Shown: in pieces, positions 28,681 through 38,859 of the stretch | Layout of the letters: every line of letters begins with the position of its first letter | How positions within the stretch are numbered: the stretch's first letter is position 1 | Assembly (NCBI GenBank): GCA_946965045.2 | Contig: OX337236.1 | Span: 2,914,001-2,978,000, forward strand | Origin: Epithemia pelagica | Taxonomy: Eukaryota; Bacillariophyta; Bacillariophyceae; Surirellales; Surirellaceae | Direction: 5' to 3' | DNA: 64,000 nucleotides | Made by a program: the position numbers and the translations under genes | The notes under the pieces: model-generated | Seen by the model: only the letters and a program-made list of their open reading frames with translations | Database searches by the model: none | What the model was told of the DNA's origin: nothing

Positions 28681-31600
28681 CTCCCCACAACTCGTCCTTT
28701 CAGCCTTGTCATCATTGGATTTGTTGAGGTCTTGAACTTCTCCTTTCCAAAACAACAAGGGCTTGAGCATGGGCCAAATAGATACGAAATCCCAATGTTT
28801 GCTAAGGATATCGGCAGGGTTGGTCTTTCCATCTTTCCAGTAGAATGCAACATACTTTGCTGCGATGGCTTCACGAACTCGGTGGTATGACAGAAGATGG
28901 TGTCTCTTGGATAGTATGGAATGAGGAATGGTTGCATTGAGCACAACAGATCTGTTATCTCCGTACATGTAACTTCGCTCTCGGATAGGTACTCCAAGGT
29001 AGCGGAGAGAATGTCGTAATTCTGTAATCTGATCTATTGCTGTCCTTGCAGCCACAAACTCGGATCCATAGGTAGCAGTTTCCACCGTGCTCTGTCTCTT
29101 GCTGTACCAGTCAATAGGTGTTCCGTTCAACAAATGTAGAACAGCAGTGACGGATTTACCAGTGACTATGTCATGCATGAGATTGGCATCAACATAATGA
29201 GTTGTGGTAACATAGCGGCCAAGAGGTGTTGGGCAGTCTTCAGGAATACGTTCACTTGCATTCGAATAGACAGTGCGAGTCCAATCAAATTCTTGGGTAG
29301 GAAGACTTGAATAATCAGGCTCTCCAATCCTAAATCTGATTGCGCCTTCTGGGAGATGTGCAAGGTATCCATAGATACGCTTGGCTCTATCAAGATGTCC
29401 TTTCCTCGGAGCAGCACGAAAGCGTGATAGCGTCATTGTAGCGGTGAAGACGTCGAAACGACCAATAGTGATCACCCATTGGAGTTGTCCAATCAGAGTT
29501 TGGAAATGGCTAGTACCTTCTTCATCAAGGAGCTCAGAATCATCCAATTCAGGATGGTCTCCACCAATAAGAGGTGTTTTGGCTTTCTTGGGTTTCGCCT
29601 TGAAGATTCGTTCGAAAGTGTCCATCATCTTACCAATGTAGCGTCTTGGATCTGCTACTAATGTTCCATCAGAATCCTTGGTGTAACAACATCCCAAGTG
29701 GAAATCAATAGGTCCATCTCCTTTGAGTTTGAAGTTGTATTTCTCCTTCAGGATCTTGCAGATATTCCCAGGATCAGTAGAAATAATGGCTAAGTCATCA
29801 ACGTATACGGCAATGTATTCGTAACAGTCTTCTCCAGGTGCTTTCCTCATCCAGATATCCGGATCTGCTTTGCTTGGTGAAAATCCCATGTCTGTCAAAA
29901 CATCGAATAAGACATCATGTCAGCGTGCGCCTGATGACTTCAATCCATAAAGTGCCTTGTATATAATCAGGATGTGACCTTCTAATTCCTTGAATTCAGG
30001 TCCTGCGACAATGAAGATTTTCTCCCCTGTCAAGGCTTCCAGATATGCGTTTCCAATATCTGCTCCCCATATTTCCAAGTCATTCAAAGTACCCAGGAAT
30101 AAGGCAATGCGGAGGTTGCGAATGGAAACAACACCTGAATAGATTGTCTCAACAGGTTCTTTTGTGAGATGTCCATCTGCGACAAGTCTTGCTTTATGTC
30201 GTCCATCATGTTTTACGTCAAAGACAAGATGTACACGTATCTTATGATGTCCTTCAGGTGCATTGGATACTTTCCCTTTAATGAAGATGGCTTTCCAAAA
30301 ATCCTTGAATGTCTTGTAGGACTGGATCTGTGACAATTCTAATTCTGTTGCATCCTGCCACTTTGTGTTGCCATGCTGTTTATCAAGAGCGACAGCTTCC
30401 TCATAATTGCGTGGTACTTGTAATCCAAACTTATACTTGACGGAATGGTGAACTTGTTTAATCCTTGACTGTTTGGTTGCTCGAATGAGACGTTTGCTTG
30501 TTTTGACATAACGTTTCAAATGCTTCCATCCAGGTTCGTTGAGTAAACCATGTTTCTTTCCATAAATTGCTACAGTGATCGGATCATCATTGGCGATGAG
30601 TGATAAAGGTTCATAGGTAGTCTCCCCAGTTTCCCAATCAACAAGCAAATTATATTTGCTCCCCTTGTAATCTGGATCAGTTGTGTTCAGTGGGCCTTGA
30701 TGGGCAATGACGTCCCTGAACCTGAAAAGATTATCTCCAGAGGTTTGAGCTTGGTTATCTCGTTCGATATACTCCATGAGTTGATTATAGGATATCATCT
30801 CATCAACATCAGAATTTGTCTTTCGGTAGATGTACTTGACACGTTCTTCCTGTTTCGTTGCTTCTTCATTAAGATCAATGACTCGTTTGATGACACGTGC
30901 ACGGTGTCGCTCCCCATTTTCTTCTGTGTCGCATAGGAATGTGCGTCCTCTCATGTCGTCAAAATCGATCGTGGGCATTGGTTTGGATGGATCTTCACTA
31001 TCACTGCAAATGAAGACAGTGTCAGCTTGCTTATCATTGTCATCCTTCTCAGACAAATCCTCCCCTGAAGGTCGATCCACACGTAGGTTAGGTGTAGTGG
31101 ATTCAACACGGCAAACGGCAGAACGGTAGATTATCTGGTTATCCTGGGTGAGAATCTTCCAAGTAAAAGAATCACCAACGTTGTGAGCAAAACCAACCCA
31201 GTGGCCAAGTTTCTCATCAGAAGAAGATGGATATGAACCAGAATTGGGTTCAGCGGGGTCGACACGGTAGTATACCTCATCCCAGAAAGGAAAGAACAAG
31301 AGATGAGTAATGTCGGGTGGGCGTCCGGAGAGAGCCTCAAGAGGAGTGCGACCGGAATGGGTGGGTGATGATGTATGGTTCAATAAGTCACAGACATACT
31401 CAAGGCAAAGAAGCCAGGTGTTGGCAGGGCAACCAGTGGCATTCATGAGAGCGTTGGTCATACGTTTGACGGTCTGGTAACGGTTTTCAGCCTTATTCTG
31501 GTGTTGATGATAAGGTTCGGATCGATACTCCCCAATAAGCAAAGTGCGAAGAATGTCTTTGACCTTTTGAGAGATGAGAGATGAACCACCATCACTGATA

Positions 31601-32637
31601 AGAGTCTCCATGGCACCACGAAACCGGATGTTGTCCTGAAGAGTATTGACAAACTGTTTGGTTGACTTGATCCCATAGATATCAGTAACCAGAGTATCTC
31701 GACCAACAAAGATTTGTGCGACTTTACCGCCATGGTCAACAGCAGGGGTGTCGGAGAAAACCGAGTCAGTAGCAACGGGTTCATGACGTCGAGGTATATT
31801 AAGGACCGGATTGCGAGCCTTGAAATGTTTCTTGAGGGTGTCGTGGTCCAAAGTAATGCTACCATTACGTGTAGTGTGCTTGAACGTATCGGCAATAACA
31901 TCTTCAGATTGCCAACCAAAGAATGGACGGAACTTCTTCCAGTCATACGCTTCCTGGTAACGACGGTGGACAGAGGCATGAAGTGTAGGATCATTACCTT
32001 CTGCGTCAGCATAGATAGAAAAGAAGGGTGCGTCGTCAGGTCCATGATCGTATGGGAGATCCAAAAGGAGATTGAGGTTACAAACAACACGATCAGTGTA
32101 CTTCCCATAGTTGTCATATGGATGGTTTGACATACTACCATCAGTCTTGACGTGTTTCCAATCAGGATCATTGTCAGAGGGTGTGGGAGAATACGAATGG
32201 TCCAGAACACCAGGATCCCATGTGTCGGGTGACGTGAAGATGATCTGAGGTAAGGTATTCATGTCATCGTCGCTGGGGATACCCAAGGAGTGGATGTAGG
32301 CTAACCCATCCTTGATGTGAAGGGGTATAGCACGACCATCAAGTGTAGTGATGCGTTGTTTACCATCAACTTTAACAGATCGTTCGTCAACAGCAAGTCC
32401 AAAATGCTCAAATTGACCAGGAGCATGGATAGATAAGCCCTTTCCATAATAAGCATATTCATTGAAGATGCCGACAATAGGTCTATCATTGGTCTCAAAC
32501 TTTGCCGCACATGTGACGACAGGAAGTCCAGTAAGTTCATGGTTATCAATACCCACAATAGTGATATGGCGGCCAGTCTTAGAAATGATGCGCATGTCAG
32601 AACCAGCAAGTCCTCCATTAGCACCACGGTCAATCAA
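28675..32637 (-). pseudogene. Copia-B pol (protease, integrase, RT, RNase H; one nonsense codon)
   Basis: One frame of about 1320 codons with a single TGA at 29920-29922. Protease LIDRGANGGLAGSD (an Asp-Arg-Gly variant found in some diatom Copia lineages), integrase acids in GRDTLVTDIYG, LISDGGSSL and HQNKAENRYQTVK, RT start FDVKHDGRHKARLVADGH, YVDD in YIAVYVDDLAI, RNase H VDANLMHDIV, WYSKRQSTVETATYGSEF and NPADILSKHW. The stop falls at SGAR-stop-HDVL where Trp is expected (TGG to TGA), a recent inactivating mutation. It is in the same frame as gag, separated by one TAA. Confidence 0.88.
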
Positions 32638-32649
32638 TTGATTTCCTGG

Positions 32650-34362
32650 TTAAGTAGATTTCCTGGAAAACAAATAGCGTGGAACATGTCCTGCTTGTTT
32701 ATGCATGTTGGCTTTGAAAGTAACCTTCTTGCTCGTCTTGGACTTGGCGTTAGAAAGAACACTAGTCAGGTCAGTTGCCGGGTGATTGATATCAGTCGTC
32801 ATGGCTTGGTTGATAAATTGTGTAACCGGATCTGAATCATCTGGATGCTCAGGGACTACGCCAGGTGAGTCGTCATCAGATGCAACTTGGTTGGGGTCAG
32901 GATCAGGTTCCGGATCAATGTCGAGGGCATGTATTTGCACTTTCCTCGGTGTTGTTAATGAAGGTGCTTGAATCATCTTGTTATACTCAATGATCAACTT
33001 GCGATCTTCTTCAGAAAGTTTGAACCATAGGTCACGCGGTAGACTAACCTTGGACGAAGAGGATGGAGATTCAGATGTCACTTTGGTGTTGTGGACATGA
33101 TACTCCATATCATCTTGTGAGGTTATGTCAGCATCTGTATCTTGGCCATATAGTGATTCATGTTGTTTGACATGTCGACGGCGACTATGAACAGATGACT
33201 GGGTTGCTTGATCATGGTCATAAGCTGCGTCTAGAAGGAGACGGAAGTATGATTGATAGCAAAGGGATTTTGCACCGGATTTGGTGTTCACCACATTATC
33301 CAAGATCTTGACTCGGCGGAGATCAGGTACCTTTTCTACAGCTTGCATGAGGAAGGTCATCCTGGTATGATCAGGGATGCGATCAGACAATGTCACTAGA
33401 TTGTCTAGCAAACGTAGCTGCTCTTGAAAGTGTAGAAGAAATTGACGTGTTGTTCCGCGCCATGTGTCGTCAAGACGTAGATTGGAAATGTAGTTGGTTA
33501 AACGGAGGACTTCTCGTTTTGCTAGGTCGGATTCGGTATGCAAAGAGTGTAACTTCTGCAATACGGCACGTGCATCTTCATCATGTTCATGTTCACGTAC
33601 ATAGGCTCGACCTTGGTCAGTCTGAATGATACGGACAAGAACGGAGTAAGGAAATACTTGTTGCTCTTGAAAAAGTTCTTCGGCATACTCATCATCATGG
33701 GGTGGTGTGTATTTGAAATTCAGAACGTTGGATAGGCCTTGAGCCTTAGCTGTAGTCTTGAATACACGCCAGAATGAATCGTAGTTTCGTTCATCCTTGA
33801 ATACCTCATATGCAGTTGCGTCGCGCTTAGTTCCCTTTCTGAATGCTGTAAGGTCTTGTTGAGATTGGGATGCGGCAGTAACTGTGCTGACAGATTTCAC
33901 GGATGACGGTGACTTCATTGGCGAGACTGGAACTTGGCTAGGTGGTCCCTTAGAAAAATCTGTGTTGATCCTCCAAGTGTTGAACTCTTTCATCGTTAGG
34001 TTCATCCAGTCGCTATTGGATAGCTCGTCTTGAATTTCATTGGTCTTGTATATGGCCCAATAAGCCAAGAGCTTGATCTGCTGTCTTGTGGGGCCTTGTA
34101 GATCATGTGTCTGTTTGTTGACCTTGTATTGTGTCAGTTCATTCATGGATTCCTCGGTATTAGTTTGCATATACGAGATAACATGGGTAATGTTCTCAAA
34201 ACCATGGTATTTCATCCACTTCATTAAGTAGTCGGCCCTTTCCTTGGTAAAGAATTGGCAGACAGTAAATATGATGTGGTCGAATAGGTCTGTGTTCAAG
34301 ACATTGTCTTGGTTATCTTCTCCCTTAGGAGTCGTAGGTGTCTTGGGTGATTGAGGATCCAT
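32650..34362 (-). CDS. Copia-B gag
   Basis: 570 codons from the ATG at 34362 (MDPQSPKTPTTPKGED). It includes helical, charged segments typical of Copia capsids (residues about 170-400) and Asp/Ser-rich linkers near the C-terminus; no clear CCHC knuckle. It ends in a TAA and the same frame continues, 12 bases later, into the protease of pol. Gag should form virus-like particles. Confidence 0.75.
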   Translation of the reverse strand: MDPQSPKTPTTPKGEDNQDNVLNTDLFDHIIFTVCQFFTKERADYLMKWMKYHGFENITHVISYMQTNTEESMNELTQYKVNKQTHDLQGPTRQQIKLLAYWAIYKTNEIQDELSNSDWMNLTMKEFNTWRINTDFSKGPPSQVPVSPMKSPSSVKSVSTVTAASQSQQDLTAFRKGTKRDATAYEVFKDERNYDSFWRVFKTTAKAQGLSNVLNFKYTPPHDDEYAEELFQEQQVFPYSVLVRIIQTDQGRAYVREHEHDEDARAVLQKLHSLHTESDLAKREVLRLTNYISNLRLDDTWRGTTRQFLLHFQEQLRLLDNLVTLSDRIPDHTRMTFLMQAVEKVPDLRRVKILDNVVNTKSGAKSLCYQSYFRLLLDAAYDHDQATQSSVHSRRRHVKQHESLYGQDTDADITSQDDMEYHVHNTKVTSESPSSSSKVSLPRDLWFKLSEEDRKLIIEYNKMIQAPSLTTPRKVQIHALDIDPEPDPDPNQVASDDDSPGVVPEHPDDSDPVTQFINQAMTTDINHPATDLTSVLSNAKSKTSKKVTFKANMHKQAGHVPRYLFSRKST

Positions 34363-34550
34363 GGTGTTATTTGGTTGGTTCGATGTTTATTTAATGTGCG
34401 GTGTGATGTGGTTTATTTAATGTGTGATGTGCTGTGAACCCGGATGTACCACGTATGCCACGTATGTACCACGTATGTGATACCCGGATGTGTGTTGTGA
34501 TGTGCGACTCCTGGAAATTTCCGTTGATTCCGACAAATTTTCGCCGAGTC

Positions 34551-35462
34551 TCAACAAATTTTCGCCGAATTTTCGCGATTTGACGGGAATGTGTGGCGTG
34601 TTGTGCGACCAAGGGTACCCGGATGTGCGTTGAGTTTAAGTCGTGGAAAGGTTTTGAGAGGACGGGAGTTAACTATGAGTAATAAAGCTTCGGTTTCCGA
34701 ATCTCCACTCTCTTCCGAATAATCAGAGTCGTTTCCAGGCTCAGATGGGGCAGCACAAGCAACAGAAGAAGGGGTATCACCTTCAGCCAAGTGGTTCTCG
34801 ACCTCGGTACGCAAAGGGAAGATAGTTGCACGATGGTCCTCGATGGTATGGACCTCGTGGATGTAGGCAACGTAGTTATCTAGGCGTACAACGTTAGGAG
34901 GCAGAGGGCAAGTCGTCGCGTTCACGACGTAGATGGTATTGTAGTATCCAGTTGGGCGCTCGAAGGTTAGGAAGCGGAGGTGGACAGTACGGATGGGGTT
35001 GCCCGAGAGGGCGGCCAAGATGAGGCGACGCCTCGGAGAACGATGAAGTTGGTCGTTCAGACGGTCAATGTCTTCTTGGTCGACGATGTGGGTCACCGAT
35101 TGGAACTGGCGTTCGATCTGGGTCTCCCCACGGATGATCTCGGGATCGAAGGTCGAAGAAGTTGGTTGACGGAAGTACTTGATATGATCAGCAATCAACC
35201 GGGTGGTACGACGGGATCGAGAAGGGACGAGCCGACGAGGTGGACTCGGGGGCCGAAGCAACGGCGCAGGGATCGGAGCGTGAGGCTGGGTTGGAGTCTC
35301 GAATGGGTTGCTGTTGGAACTGTCGACGGAGATGTTGACCGATGTGTTGGCTGCCTTCGGCGTCGGCACCAGTTCCTGCTGCACCAGGGTATCGGGCTGC
35401 CCGGGATGCAGGTTGGCTTGATAGATCTGTCGTACAGGAGTGATAAGCTCGTTAGTATCCAT
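34551..35462 (-). CDS. Extra ORF upstream of gag in Copia-B
   Basis: 303 codons from the ATG at 35462 (MDTNELITPVRQIY), which lies 36 bp inside the 5' LTR. It ends about 190 bp before gag. Contents: a Pro-rich segment (residues about 60-80), an Arg-rich stretch (PSRSRRTTRLIADHIKY), a central region with SPRRRLILAALSGNPIRTV and an acidic Ser/Glu C-terminal part. No family recognised. Canonical Ty1/Copia elements have no ORF here; composition and the clean open frame suggest it is coding. Confidence 0.55.
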   Translation of the reverse strand: MDTNELITPVRQIYQANLHPGQPDTLVQQELVPTPKAANTSVNISVDSSNSNPFETPTQPHAPIPAPLLRPPSPPRRLVPSRSRRTTRLIADHIKYFRQPTSSTFDPEIIRGETQIERQFQSVTHIVDQEDIDRLNDQLHRSPRRRLILAALSGNPIRTVHLRFLTFERPTGYYNTIYVVNATTCPLPPNVVRLDNYVAYIHEVHTIEDHRATIFPLRTEVENHLAEGDTPSSVACAAPSEPGNDSDYSEESGDSETEALLLIVNSRPLKTFPRLKLNAHPGTLGRTTRHTFPSNRENSAKIC

Positions 35463-35498
35463 GAAACCACAAGGAAATAAGCTTTGAAACTGTTAATC

Positions 35499-36280
35499 TG
35501 TTACAATTCTCTTGGAATTGCAGTGGCGTTGATGCTCGGTAGAGCAGACAATCAGGTAGTCACCAACCGATACAAACCTCTCCACGGGTAAGAGAGGAAA
35601 GCAAGTCGTAGTCTATCAAAAGGATAGTCGGGACACAAAAGAGGATGTGATAAATGGTGATATTGTTAGATTGTGTGTTGATTACTACGATAGGTCTACG
35701 TGAAATGTTCGGTCCTGCCAAGGGTCATGTGTCATAGGTTCTTGGCGGCAACAGGTTTGGAATAGTTGGAGTTGATTCATGTGATGTATATGACATGTAT
35801 ATGTGGACGGATAACATATATAGGGTCAACAGCTGTTGCTTTGGATTGGCATAGTTGTTTTCAGGGCGCGCAGCTTGTTGACAATTTGGAGATTGTGGGA
35901 ATGGAAATATGGTCTCGCGTGATCGTGTGTCGTGCTTGGGATACTTAGACCGTTGGGTCGGATAGATGCCGACAGCGCTCGGATGTCGCTTGGGCGCGCT
36001 CGATGATTTCGGGCGCGTACGCTTTGGGCGTTAGTATAATGTCCGAGCAACGGCCAAATTTACGTCCGTTGTAATACCGCACGACCCAGTTTAGTCTTGA
36101 GAGTGAGTTCGTCAATCTATTCTCACTTTTCATGATTTGCGAAGAAATATAGGTCAATATAGCGCGAAGCTAGGGAACATAGCTCGAAGCTAGATGGCAT
36201 GATGCGATAGCACGAGGCTATGTGACATGGAATCGATGAGATGTAGAATCTAACCACCATAGACGGTGAGAATTCTAACA
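35499..36280 (-). repeat. Copia-B 5' LTR
   Basis: 782 bp; matches 27897-28680. Differences by eye include CTGTTGC for CTCTTGC and a 2-bp deletion (ACATGGAATC for ACATGGGGAATC). Confidence 0.92.
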
Positions 36281-36910
36281 GCCTCTCTTTCAAAGACTTC
36301 GTTGCAACAAAGGATGACTTGATCCAGTTCGGTGGAACATTTGAGGCGGCTAATGCTCTCTTTTCCCAAAGAATGCAATAGCAATTTCCATTTTTCTTCG
36401 AGGGACATTCGATTATTTTGCCCTGAAGAGAAACAGGAGAGGCAGTTGGATTTGACCGAAAGCGACGGCAGAATTCTTGATGAAAGTTGTCGTGGCACCA
36501 GAAGTCGTCAGGTGCAACAAGCCACTTTTTGAGTAGGAGAATCGACTGCGCTGGTTATTGCCGGAAGATTTTCCTCGTGGTTTGTCCAAATGTGACAAAT
36601 GTGCAATAAGTCTTTCCAATTTGGGTGGGAGTTCTTCGATCTCATCTGTGGCGTTTTCTTGTGTCTGTGTTGTTTCTGTAGCGGCGACTGCTGCACGGGC
36701 AACGTTGGAACCCGAATCGGTGACATGTTCCTGTGTTGTAGTTGTTGTGGTAGTTGCAGGTGCAGTGTTGGTGGGTTCTTCTGAATTGCTGGGAGGAGGT
36801 GCGGCATCTTCGGTGGTATGGTCAATATCTGGTTCGATGAGCGGTTGCGACGAATTTGGTAGAGATGACTCAATTGCGTTTTGCTCCACAGGGGATGCTT
36901 CGTTCGACAT
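36281..36910 (-). pseudogene. piggyBac transposase, N-terminal part
   Basis: Starts MSNEASPVEQNAIES at 36910, with a low-complexity Thr/Glu/Pro region, then KLERLIAHLSHLDKPRG. After a frame change near 36530 it reads WLVAPDDFWCHDNFHQEF, GKIIECPSKKNGNCYCILWE and NWIKSSFVATKSLKER, where it meets the Copia-B target duplication. The frame resumes on the far side at 27895 as LRQFIEAYHAPPSTN. That is how the two halves were recognised as one gene. Confidence 0.75.
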
Positions 36911-37208
36911 TTCTTTCAGGACACCCCTTCTTCACCATGTACTCAGCTGGAATGGAAGATGTTGCAACGATCGGTCGGTCGGTGAATGATTACGAAGGGT
37001 GGGAAGTTGGGTCTTCGGCAATGGAAGATGAAGATGAGAGAAAATGAGGAAAATCGCCAATTTTTCAAAGTAACATAGCTCCGTGATATCTTCATTTCTA
37101 CTGTAGAGTATCATATACGAAGTTGTTCAGAATTTCAAGATCTATAGAACGATGAAGTCAGATCTGCATGAAATTGAATTTTGATGAAGCTATTGAAAGT
37201 CAAAGTTA

Positions 37209-37259
37209 AGGGAGTAGCGTATACGCTGCTCCCATATATGGGAGTAGCGTATACGCTAC
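37209..37259. repeat. Subterminal palindrome, right end of piggyBac element
   Basis: GGAGTAGCGTATACGCTGCT, a CCCATATATGGG core, then AGTAGCGTATACGCTACTC. It contains the internal palindrome AGCGTATACGCT twice. Partner of the left-end palindrome. Confidence 0.6.
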
Positions 37260-37338
37260 TCGCTTACGAATGGCGTTAAGGGATAGGTATTGTACTCGTA
37301 GGAGTATAGGTATACATCATATCCCTCCGACTAGGTGT

Positions 37339-37359
37339 CCGCTTCTTAGCTCGTCTGTT
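37339..37359 (+). repeat. 21-bp inverted repeat, left
   Basis: GTCCGCTTCTTAGCTCGTCTG; exact reverse complement at 38463-38483. Flanking CGACTA and TAGTCG extend the pairing imperfectly to about 30 bp. Confidence 0.7.
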
Positions 37360-38462
37360 TGGGCAAGACAAACCCAATCTCACAGACAAAAAAATCAATT
37401 GGAAATTTCTAAAAAAATGCTTTTTTCCAATTTGACCTACTGGAAACACGCCAGCCATCCCTTTCACATACCCTGCTCCAACTGTCAACTGTCATGTCAT
37501 GGTCCGTCTTCCCCATTCTTGATTGTCGTCCCAAATTTCGACCCACATTATTATTTTCACCATTCCCCATTCCCCATGAATGACCGATGTCAATGTCAAT
37601 TCTCCTTTTGTTATGGACAATGGACATGTACCATCACAATCCATTCTCCATCATTTGCATACCATAGACATTCGACAGATAGGCCATAGATAGAGTTTGG
37701 CCGTGCCCCCATCCTTTCTTTGTTTTTAGGAGTAGTGTTGTTGTTGCTAGTGTTTGTATCCATTTGACATCCACAACACCATGCTTTAGGCTTGTCTCTT
37801 TGTATCCACTTGACCTACTCGTGTGTTTCAGAATCATTCTCTTCCTTCTTGTGCTATGGAGCATGTTGTAGAGTCCCCTGTACTGCTTGGAAAGACAAGT
37901 CATGCTCCTGGCAACAGAAAAAGTACAAGAGGAGCAGGTCGACATCACAAGCCACTAAAGACTCAAACTGAGCGACAGATGAAAAATGGAAGGCTTCCTC
38001 ACCTAGTCCTATCTATTTGTGTAGTACAAGAATCCTACAAATGATGTCGGTTGCCACCTATGGCATCGACCAAAAATGGATGTTTATATGGCACAAACAC
38101 GTGACACACTATTCACTATGGCAAAGGCGTGAGAACCTTAAACTCGGCATTGCCCATTACAATGCAAGTATTAGACATTCTCCAGAACTTACCATCTTGG
38201 ATGTGCGACAAACATGAGATGCGCAGGGCCCAGGGACGAAGTATGAGGCCGGTTTTGGTGTTGGTTTGGTCATTGCGTTATTTTGTTGCGTCCTGCATCG
38301 ATTTTGTGGCCTCTGAACAACATAATTTTTAGTCTTGTTGAGCAGAACGCCGGCCATCTATCAACTGCCAAATCACGCCAGTCTTTCCAGACGGAAGTGA
38401 TCATTTTTGCTGGCGGAGTTGGAGTTTTTGGTGAGCAGGACAGACGATGATAGAGTTGACAG

Positions 38463-38483
38463 GCAGACGAGCTAAGAAGCGGA
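38463..38483 (-). repeat. 21-bp inverted repeat, right
   Basis: CAGACGAGCTAAGAAGCGGA plus a final C; partner of 37339-37359. No clear target duplication was found. Confidence 0.7.
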
Positions 38484-38859
38484 CACATAGTCGAATCGGC
38501 TGTTGGCACGAATTTTTCGCCTGTGAGACAACGCGGTAGAACAAAATCTCTGATATTGTAGCGTCATTGCTGATGGGCAATGGAAACATATTCGTAGGAT
38601 TGTAATGGGACATTTGTCATCCATGAAATGATGAGACACCATGGTAAAAGAGGCATGACGAGAGGTGGTTGGGACGAGAAAGGGTACCCACGGCGGATTT
38701 GTGTGTGTATGCTTACCCACGACCGAATAATCGCCAAAACTCCGTATCGACTCAATGGGCCATTCACATGATGTCGTCGCGGAAACCTCTTACATTCAAT
38801 ACGATAGACGAACGATCGTTTGACGTCTGTCTTTCAAATAATATAGAGCCAACCATACC

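Larger units (their letters stand above)
27897..36280 (-). mobile_element. Copia-B: Ty1/Copia element with both LTRs and TSD
   Basis: LTRs 27897-28680 and 35499-36280 start TGTTA and end TAACA on the plus strand and differ at roughly ten positions by eye, so insertion is fairly recent. GCCTC flanks both sides (27892-27896 and 36281-36285), a 5-bp target duplication. A purine-rich tract (GTGGGGAG on the minus strand) abuts the 3' LTR. Contents in order: an extra ORF, gag and pol. It split the piggyBac transposase coding sequence. Confidence 0.92.
24077..37279 (-). mobile_element. piggyBac element with companion gene, interrupted by Copia-B
   Basis: Bounded by TTAA at 24077-24080 and 37276-37279, the piggyBac target duplication. 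Reading inward both ends start CGCCA and share CGTAA at positions 8-12 (left CGCCACACGTAA, right CGCCATTCGTAA). Both ends also have a subterminal palindrome of about 50 bp (24112-24163 and 37209-37259). Inside are a small plus-strand gene and a minus-strand transposase gene. Copia-B (27897-36280) is inserted into the transposase; without it the element would be about 4.8 kb. Confidence 0.82.
37280..38859. other. Intergenic region with a possible MITE-like inverted repeat
   Basis: No recognised gene; the short frames here lack family motifs. It contains a perfect 21-bp inverted pair (37339-37359 and 38463-38483) about 1.1 kb apart. The last 350 bp should hold the promoter of the SSD-like gene at 38860. 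Confidence 0.45.
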
